NCBI RefSeq assembly: GCF_035830635.1
Contig: NZ_JAYMFI010000009.1
Span: forward strand, 62,001 to 126,000
DNA: 64,000 bases
Direction: 5' to 3'
Source: Adlercreutzia shanghongiae
Lineage (GTDB): Bacteria > Actinomycetota > Coriobacteriia > Coriobacteriales > Eggerthellaceae
Under the pieces are notes generated by a model. That model worked only from the letters and a program-made list of their open reading frames with translations, did no database searches and was not told the DNA's origin. Made by a program: the position numbers and the translations under genes. Positions 58,938-64,000 of the stretch are shown one piece after another. The first letter of the stretch is position 1. Every line of letters starts with the position of its first letter.

Positions 58938-59072
58938 GGTATGTCTATCTGGATTTTCGGGGCCGTCAGTCGAAGGGAGGTGACGGGGGAGGGCGCGACC
59001 CGTTACCATGGGACCAACGGATCAGCTGCGCGGGGCTTGCGCGCGCTCACGATTAAAGGAACAAGATCGCCT

Positions 59073-60098
59073 ATGCTGTATCGCGTCATCGACGAGGCGG
59101 AGATGCCTGCCCTCGTCGCCGCTTTCATGGAGCGCTACGAAGTGGTGGCGCCGGTCAAGCGGGGAAGCACGTACGTGTTCTCCGCCGTCGACTCCTTCGA
59201 GGACATCGTGCTGGACTACCCCACGACCATCGCCTCGCCGAAGAAGTACTTCCTGCCGCCTAAGGAGACCCTCTTCGAGTTCGATGCCACCACCAACGAG
59301 GTGACCGACCACATAGAAGAGGTGCGCCCCCGGGTGCTCTTCGGCGTGCATGCCTGCGACATCAACGGCATCCTGAACCTGAACAGCGTCTTCACCGATT
59401 CGCGCTACCCCGACCCTTACTATGCGGCCCACAACGCGGCCACGCTCATCGTGGGCGTGAACTGCATGCCCTCTGAGAACTGCTTCTGCAACCTCATGGA
59501 TTCGGAGGAGGCGCGCCCGGCCTACGATCTGTTTCTCACGAACATCGGCGCCCGCTACCTCGTGTCCATCGGCAGCGTGGTGGCGGCGAACATCCTGGAG
59601 GCGGCCTGCAACGTACGCGAGGCCACCGACGAGGACCGCATCGCGTTTCGCGCGGCCACCCGCGCCCGCCAGCGCGCCTTCAACGAGGACATTCCCGACA
59701 TCCAGGAAATCCCCATGCTCATGGACGCCTTCCACGACGACGAGTTCTGGGAGGAGCTGGGCGGCCGCTGCCTGTCCTGCAACGCCTGTGCCAACGTGTG
59801 CCCCACCTGCTACTGCTTCGATATCCGCGACACGCTGGACCCGGGCGCGGAAACGGGCCGCCGCGAGCGGGTGTGGGACGCCTGCACCTCGCCGCAGTTC
59901 GCCATGGTGGCCGGCGGGCACAACTTCCGCCCGACGCCAGCCACCCGCGTGCGCCACCGCATGTACCACAAGCTCAACGGCTTTCTGGCCAAGCACGACC
60001 GGAGCCTGTGCGTGGGCTGCGGCCGCTGCGTCTCCGCCTGCAAGGTGGACATCAGCCCCATCGAGGTGCTGAAGTTCTTCGATCGAAAGGGGGCTTAA
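59073..60098 (+). CDS. NiFe hydrogenase (group 3b type) beta subunit, 4Fe-4S
   Basis: Ferredoxin-like subunit of a cytoplasmic bidirectional hydrogenase, 341 residues. The N domain (FSAVDSFEDIVLDYP, RVLFGVHACDINGI) is the HydB/HyhB family part; two C-terminal clusters, CLSCNACANVCPTC and CVGCGRCVSACK, bind [4Fe-4S]. ATG at 59073 lacks a close ribosome site (AAGGAAC lies 13 bases upstream). An in-frame upstream ATG at 58941 is less likely. The stop directly precedes the gamma subunit ATG. Confidence 0.88.
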   Translation: MLYRVIDEAEMPALVAAFMERYEVVAPVKRGSTYVFSAVDSFEDIVLDYPTTIASPKKYFLPPKETLFEFDATTNEVTDHIEEVRPRVLFGVHACDINGILNLNSVFTDSRYPDPYYAAHNAATLIVGVNCMPSENCFCNLMDSEEARPAYDLFLTNIGARYLVSIGSVVAANILEAACNVREATDEDRIAFRAATRARQRAFNEDIPDIQEIPMLMDAFHDDEFWEELGGRCLSCNACANVCPTCYCFDIRDTLDPGAETGRRERVWDACTSPQFAMVAGGHNFRPTPATRVRHRMYHKLNGFLAKHDRSLCVGCGRCVSACKVDISPIEVLKFFDRKGA

Positions 60099-61004
60099 AT
60101 GATGCCGAATAGCACCACGGTAGCCGTCCATCCCTTCCACGATATGGGCCGGGAGGCCACCGGCGCCGAGATGATGCACGCAAATCCCTACCGTCCGTGG
60201 CCGGCGCGCATCACGTCGATCACCGAGCTCACGCCCACCGAGAAGCTCTTCGAGTTCCGCTTCGTGGACGAGCGCATCCGCGAGGCCTTCAGCCAAGAGC
60301 CGGGCCAGTTCGTGGAGCTGTCCATCTTCGGCGTGGGAGAGGCCCCCATTTCCATCTCCAGCTCGCCCACCAAGCGCGGCTTCATCGAGCTGTGCGTGCG
60401 CCGCGCGGGCCGCTTCACCGAGCGGCTGCACCAGATGCAGTGCGGCGACATCGTCGGCATCCGCGGGCCCTTCGGCCGCGGCTTTCCCATCGATGAGATG
60501 CGCGGCCACGACGTGCTGCTCGTCGCCGGCGGCCTCGGCATCGCGCCTCTGCGCTCGCTGATTAACAACATCCACGACGAGCGCAGCGAGTTCGGCAAGG
60601 TCACTATTATCTACGGTTCGAAGAACCCCAGCGAGGTGATGTTCCGCAATCAGTTCGAGATGTGGAAGCACCGCAAGGACTTCGAGCTGCACCTCACCGT
60701 GGATTCCGCCGACGAGACGTGGGACGGGGAGGTGGGTCTGGTCACTAAACCCTTCGAGCATTTGGAAATCGATCCGTCGAATACCTTCGGGGCGCTGTGC
60801 GGTCCGCCGATCATGTACCGGTTCGTCGTGCAAGAGATGCGCAAGAAGAACATTCCCTACGATCGCATCTATATGAGCTTCGAGCGCCACATGAAGTGCG
60901 GCGTGGGCAAGTGCGGCCACTGCCAGGTGGGCCATCAGTACTGCTGTATCGATGGGCCTGTCTTCAACTACTGGGAAGCCAAGAACATTCAGGGGTCGAT
61001 GTAA
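60099..61004 (+). CDS. NiFe hydrogenase gamma subunit, FAD/NAD(P)-binding
   Basis: Diaphorase subunit that exchanges electrons with NAD(P)H, 301 residues. FAD-binding PGQFVELSIFG and ISISSSPTK (about 68-89), pyridine-nucleotide loop VLLVAGGLGIAPLRSLI (about 136-152), and a C-terminal [2Fe-2S] motif CGVGKCGHCQVG are intact. It follows beta with no gap and joins delta with no gap, the HydBGDA order known from Pyrococcus. Confidence 0.93.
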   Translation: MMPNSTTVAVHPFHDMGREATGAEMMHANPYRPWPARITSITELTPTEKLFEFRFVDERIREAFSQEPGQFVELSIFGVGEAPISISSSPTKRGFIELCVRRAGRFTERLHQMQCGDIVGIRGPFGRGFPIDEMRGHDVLLVAGGLGIAPLRSLINNIHDERSEFGKVTIIYGSKNPSEVMFRNQFEMWKHRKDFELHLTVDSADETWDGEVGLVTKPFEHLEIDPSNTFGALCGPPIMYRFVVQEMRKKNIPYDRIYMSFERHMKCGVGKCGHCQVGHQYCCIDGPVFNYWEAKNIQGSM

Positions 61005-61793
61005 ATGAGCGAGAACACCATGCCCGCCGATTCGCAGCGCGCCCCGCGCGTCGTGGTCATCGGCCTGGCCAGCTGCTTCGGCTGCCAGATCAACATCACC
61101 AACATCGAGCGCCATCTCATGGACGTGCTCGGCCAGATCGATTTGGGCTACTGGCAGCTCACCTCGTCCGATCCCATGCCCGATGCGTTCGATGTCGCCG
61201 TCATCGAGGGGGCCGTCACCACCAAGGAGGCCGAAGAGACGGTGCGTGCCGCCCGCGAGCGCGCGCACGCGGTCATCGCCCTTGGCGCCTGCGCCGTGAC
61301 CGGCGGCATTCCCGGCATTGCCTCCGATAACTTCGAGGAGCGCGTGGAGGAGATTTACGGCGATGCGGCCCCCGACGCCTGCGGCGATCTGGTCGCCCCG
61401 CGCCCTGTCTCCGATGTCATCGCCGTCGACTTCGAGGTGCGCTGCTGCCCTATTGACCCCTTCGACTTCGTGCGCGTGCTGGATGCGGCGCTCTACGGGT
61501 CGAACAGCCTGCCGGCCACCTCCGCTTTGTGCGGCGAGTGCTCTCGCAACGAGAAGGGCTGCTTTTACAAGCAGGGCACCATGTGCCTGGGGCTCGTGAC
61601 CCGCTCCGGTTGCGGGGCAAAGTGTCCGGCGCTGGGCCGCCCCTGCAACGGGTGCGCGGGGCTTTCGCCCGATTCCAACGTGGAGGCCGCCCGCTACGCC
61701 GTGCGCAAGAACGGCCTTGAGGTCGAGCGCTTCAATGACGCTTTGGAGATGTTCAACGCCGTGGCCCTTGCGGCTGCGGAAGGGGAGGAGTAG
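61005..61793 (+). CDS. NiFe hydrogenase delta (small) subunit
   Basis: Small subunit carrying iron-sulfur clusters from the NiFe site, 262 residues. Proximal cluster motif ASCFGCQINI (about 22-31), GACAVTGGIPG, and C-terminal cysteines (CGECSRNEKGCFYKQGTMC, CGAKCPALGRPCNGC) are present. No Tat signal is seen, so the enzyme is cytoplasmic. Confidence 0.93.
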   Translation: MSENTMPADSQRAPRVVVIGLASCFGCQINITNIERHLMDVLGQIDLGYWQLTSSDPMPDAFDVAVIEGAVTTKEAEETVRAARERAHAVIALGACAVTGGIPGIASDNFEERVEEIYGDAAPDACGDLVAPRPVSDVIAVDFEVRCCPIDPFDFVRVLDAALYGSNSLPATSALCGECSRNEKGCFYKQGTMCLGLVTRSGCGAKCPALGRPCNGCAGLSPDSNVEAARYAVRKNGLEVERFNDALEMFNAVALAAAEGEE

Positions 61794-61795
61794 CC

Positions 61796-63085
61796 ATGGC
61801 TGCCACCGAGATTTCCGTCGACCACATCGCCCGCGTCGAGGGCCATGGCGACATTCGCCTGACCATCGAGGACGGCCAGGTCACCACCTGCGAGATGGTC
61901 GTGGTGGAGCCGGCGCGCCTGTTCGAGTCCATGGTGCGGCACCGTTCTTTCGAGGAGGTGCCCTACATCGCCTCCCGCGTCTGCGGCATCTGCTCGTCAA
62001 GCCATGTGGTCACCGACCTGCGCGCTATCGAGCAGGTGTTCGGCGTGGAAGTGACCGACCGCACCGAGGCCTTGCGCGAGCTGCTCATTTACGGTTCCTA
62101 CCTGCAGAACCACGGCACGCATCTGTTCGTGTTCGCCGCTCCCGACTTCCTCGGCCACAAGTCGGTGTTCCCCTTGGCCGAGGCCAATCCGGAGCTGTTC
62201 GAGAAGGCCCTCGGGCTGAAGGCGCTGGGCAACGAGCTCTGCACGTTGGTGGGCGGGCGCTCCATCCACCCCATCACGGCGGTGGTGGGCGGCTTCACCC
62301 ACGAGATTTCCGCCGATGAGTACCTGCGTCTGGCCGAGGCCATGGACGACACGCGCGAGTTCGCCTTGGCGAGCGTCGATTTGTTCCGCGATTTCGATAC
62401 CGTGGACGTGCGGACCGAAGGCGACCTGCTCGCCATGGTAGAGCCCGGCGCCTACCCGGTGTGCACCTCCGACACCCTGCGCTTCGTGCGGGAGGGCTAC
62501 GAGTTCAACGCCCAGGATGTGGAAGACGAGATCGAGGAGTACCCGGTGGGGCATTCCGCCGCCTTCCTCGCCCGGGCCCGCCGCACGGGCCGTCCTTACC
62601 TGACCGCCGCCCTTGCCCGCGTGAACGCGAGTTGGGACGCGCTTTCCAAGGATGCCCGCTACGCCGCCGCCAAGGCCGGCCTGCGCCCGCCGGAGTACAA
62701 CCCGTTTGCCAACAACATCGCCCAGGCGGTGGAGCTGGTGGACGTGCTCGACCGCTGCGCCGCGCTCTGCCGCCGCCTCGCGGCCGACGAGTTCGAGGGC
62801 GGAAGCGAGCCCGTGAAGTTCGACGTGCGCGCTGGCCGCGGCGTGGGATTTACCGAGGCTCCGCGCGGCGCCCTGTTCCACATCCTCGATATCGACGAGG
62901 GCGGTCGCGTGCAGCGCGCCTCCATCATGACGCCCACGGCCCAGAACATCGCGAATTTGGAGGCGGACATGCGCCAGCTCGCCGAGAAGATGGTCGCCGG
63001 CGCCTACGACGCCGACCTCATCCGCCTCGAAGTAGAAAAACTCGTCCGCGCCTACGACCCCTGCCTCTCCTGCAGCGTCCATTAG
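61796..63085 (+). CDS. NiFe hydrogenase alpha (large) subunit, no C-terminal extension
   Basis: Catalytic subunit, 429 residues. The Ni ligands are RVCGICSSSHV (Cys63, Cys66) and DPCLSCSVH (Cys423, Cys426). The protein ends directly at His429, the residue after which a maturation protease normally cuts, so there is no extension to remove. Group 3b assignment rests on the four-subunit operon and DPCxSCSVH. It may run H2 production, uptake or elemental-sulfur reduction. Confidence 0.92.
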   Translation: MAATEISVDHIARVEGHGDIRLTIEDGQVTTCEMVVVEPARLFESMVRHRSFEEVPYIASRVCGICSSSHVVTDLRAIEQVFGVEVTDRTEALRELLIYGSYLQNHGTHLFVFAAPDFLGHKSVFPLAEANPELFEKALGLKALGNELCTLVGGRSIHPITAVVGGFTHEISADEYLRLAEAMDDTREFALASVDLFRDFDTVDVRTEGDLLAMVEPGAYPVCTSDTLRFVREGYEFNAQDVEDEIEEYPVGHSAAFLARARRTGRPYLTAALARVNASWDALSKDARYAAAKAGLRPPEYNPFANNIAQAVELVDVLDRCAALCRRLAADEFEGGSEPVKFDVRAGRGVGFTEAPRGALFHILDIDEGGRVQRASIMTPTAQNIANLEADMRQLAEKMVAGAYDADLIRLEVEKLVRAYDPCLSCSVH

Positions 63086-63096
63086 AACGCACGGGG

Positions 63097-63220
63097 TGCC
63101 GCGCAACGGCGGCGGGGTGACCCGTGCTCAAGCAGTGGCTCGCTCGGCGGAACAGTCCACTGGACTGTTCCGTTCGCTGCGCAACCTGCGCGCGGGTCAC
63201 CCCGCCGCCGTTGCGCGGCA
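63097..63220. repeat. Two-tier palindromic element with perfect 28-base outer arms
   Basis: TGCCGCGCAACGGCGGCGGG and eight more bases (63097-63124) recur exactly inverted at 63193-63220. The centre is a perfect palindrome, GGAACAGTCCA, one C, and the complement (63149-63171). Because of the symmetry both strands show a spurious reading frame beginning PRNGGGVTRAQ. It lies between the hydrogenase and mreB. Confidence 0.85.
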
Positions 63221-63291
63221 ACGATTCGCCGCCGCTTCGCCCGGACGAAATCCCTTACACCTATGGAGTTTCTACATCTGAACGGGGCCTG

Positions 63292-63300
63292 TGATAAAAT
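63292..63300 (+). promoter_or_regulatory. Extended -10 promoter of mreB
   Basis: TGATAAAAT is an extended -10 element with no clear -35 box. Transcription would start near 63307, about 38 bases before the mreB ATG. Confidence 0.5.
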
Positions 63301-63344
63301 CTAAGGCTGACTGTAACCTATACGTATCCGAAGGGTTTGCCTGT

Positions 63345-64000
63345 ATGTCATTCCTTGATTGGTTTTCGGGCCTGACCGGTCAGATGTCCGCGGACATGGC
63401 CATCGATTTGGGCACTGCCAATACCCTCGTTGCCATTACCGGGGAGGGCATCGTCATCAACGAGCCTTCCGTTGTCGCTATAGAGAAATCCACGCAGCGC
63501 GTGCTGGCTGTCGGCCATGAGGCCAAGAACATGATCAACCACACGCCCGACGCGTTTTCCGCCGAGCATCCGCTGAAGGACGGCGTCATCGCCGACTACG
63601 ACGTGACCGAGGCGATGATCAGCGCCTTCATCAACAAGGCGGCTGAGCGCAAGTACCCTTGGCAGCCGAAGCCCCGTATCGTGGTGTGCATCCCCTGCGG
63701 CGCCACTTCCGTCGAGAAGCGCGCCGTGTTCGAGGCTACCATTCAAGCCGGTGCCCGCCAGGCCTACCTCATCGAGGAGCCCATGGCCGCCGCCATGGGT
63801 GCCGATTTGCCCGTCACCGAGCCCACCGGCTCCATGGTGGTCGATATCGGCGGCGGCACGACGGAGGTGGCCGTCATCTCGCTCGGCGGCATCGTGACCT
63901 CCTCCAGCCTGCGCCTTGCGGGCAATCGCTTGGACGAGGCCATCGCCATGCACCTGCGCGACCTGCTCGGCATCAAGATCGGCGAGCGCACGGCCGAGGT
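63345..64000 (+). CDS. mreB: Rod shape-determining protein MreB (partial)
   Basis: Bacterial actin that guides side-wall synthesis. The window ends inside the gene after about 218 codons. Visible are phosphate 1 (MAIDLGTANTLV), VVAIEKSTQRVLAVGHEAK, VVCIPCGATSVEKRAV, LIEEPMAAAMG and phosphate 2 (VVDIGGGTTEVAVISLGG). The start ATG at 63345 follows GAAGGG. Confidence 0.95.
   Translation, partial: MSFLDWFSGLTGQMSADMAIDLGTANTLVAITGEGIVINEPSVVAIEKSTQRVLAVGHEAKNMINHTPDAFSAEHPLKDGVIADYDVTEAMISAFINKAAERKYPWQPKPRIVVCIPCGATSVEKRAVFEATIQAGARQAYLIEEPMAAAMGADLPVTEPTGSMVVDIGGGTTEVAVISLGGIVTSSSLRLAGNRLDEAIAMHLRDLLGIKIGERTAE

Noticed and set aside
59022..61268. 748-codon open frame opposite the hydrogenase beta, gamma and delta genes
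   Set aside because: Antisense shadow of three well-supported genes.
63018..63281. Two short frames on opposite strands that both read PRNGGGVTRAQ
   Set aside because: They arise from the perfect inverted repeat at 63097-63220 and are not genes.

Overview
The window looks like the chromosome of a high-GC anaerobic actinobacterium of class Coriobacteriia, most likely family Eggerthellaceae. The clues are several twin-arginine (Tat) exported or Tat-lipoprotein redox modules of the molybdopterin and tungstopterin types, a multiheme-type cytochrome lipoprotein, a large MalT-like LuxR regulator beside a molybdoenzyme operon, a group 3b-like NiFe hydrogenase, and actinobacterial housekeeping synteny (a SepIVA-like protein, DUF177, rpmF, plsX, rnc, smc). 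No phage, insertion sequence or CRISPR array is visible. Genus and species cannot be told from the sequence alone.

Layout. 1-4214: an AT-rich promoter region and a DMSO-reductase-type operon (Tat lipoprotein catalytic subunit, four-cluster ferredoxin, TorD-like chaperone). 4309-4860: a decayed short-chain dehydrogenase. 5065-13711: housekeeping block with a SepIVA-like coiled coil, DUF177, a ClC channel, L32, PlsX, RNase III and SMC. 13721-14602: Fic protein. 14789-19757: a MocA-like nucleotidyltransferase, SufS, SufU and the LuxR/MalT-like regulator. 19890-26795: a divergent xanthine-dehydrogenase-family enzyme (2Fe-2S, Mo and FAD subunits), an unknown protein, a diheme cytochrome lipoprotein and XdhC. 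26818-31909: a Crp/Fnr regulator divergent from a Tat-lipoprotein ferredoxin plus a tungsten-type aldehyde oxidoreductase, then FdhD. 32014-33641: HipBA-like toxin-antitoxin. 33811-41328: SAH hydrolase, a membrane glycosyltransferase, ComF, a solute-binding lipoprotein and a minimal SufCB pair. 41486-47575: M16C protease, two acidic single-span membrane proteins, and infC-rpmI-rplT. 47661-54233: NifX-like protein, DEAD-box helicase, UgtP-like glycosyltransferase, GtrA, tRNA-Glu, a second glycosyltransferase and a lipid kinase. 54512-58758: tRNA-Arg, RNA methyltransferase, cyclophilin, TPR protein and Ndk. 59073-63085: the four-subunit hydrogenase. 63345-64000: the start of mreB, cut by the window edge.

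The most interesting stretch is 14.6-32 kb. It reads as a cofactor-plus-respiration island: a cytidylyltransferase, a cysteine desulfurase and scaffold, XdhC and FdhD could finish and sulfurate the pterin cofactors of the exported Mo and W enzymes encoded between them. A palindromic motif of the form TACCCC-N4-GGGGTA, or a close variant, lies in front of three of these transcription units, which suggests one shared regulator; the LuxR/MalT-like protein encoded inside the island is the obvious candidate. The Mo subunit lacks the usual GxGE active-site motif, the 2Fe-2S subunit carries a C2H2-like metal site after its Tat signal, and the FAD subunit has an extra cysteine loop like that of 4-hydroxybenzoyl-CoA reductase. 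Together these point to an exported enzyme of unknown, possibly reductive (dehydroxylating), chemistry.

The intergenic DNA also holds several large two-tier palindromes (long outer arms around an inner hairpin) at 39.2, 53.0, 58.8 and 63.1 kb that look like a family of REP-type elements.
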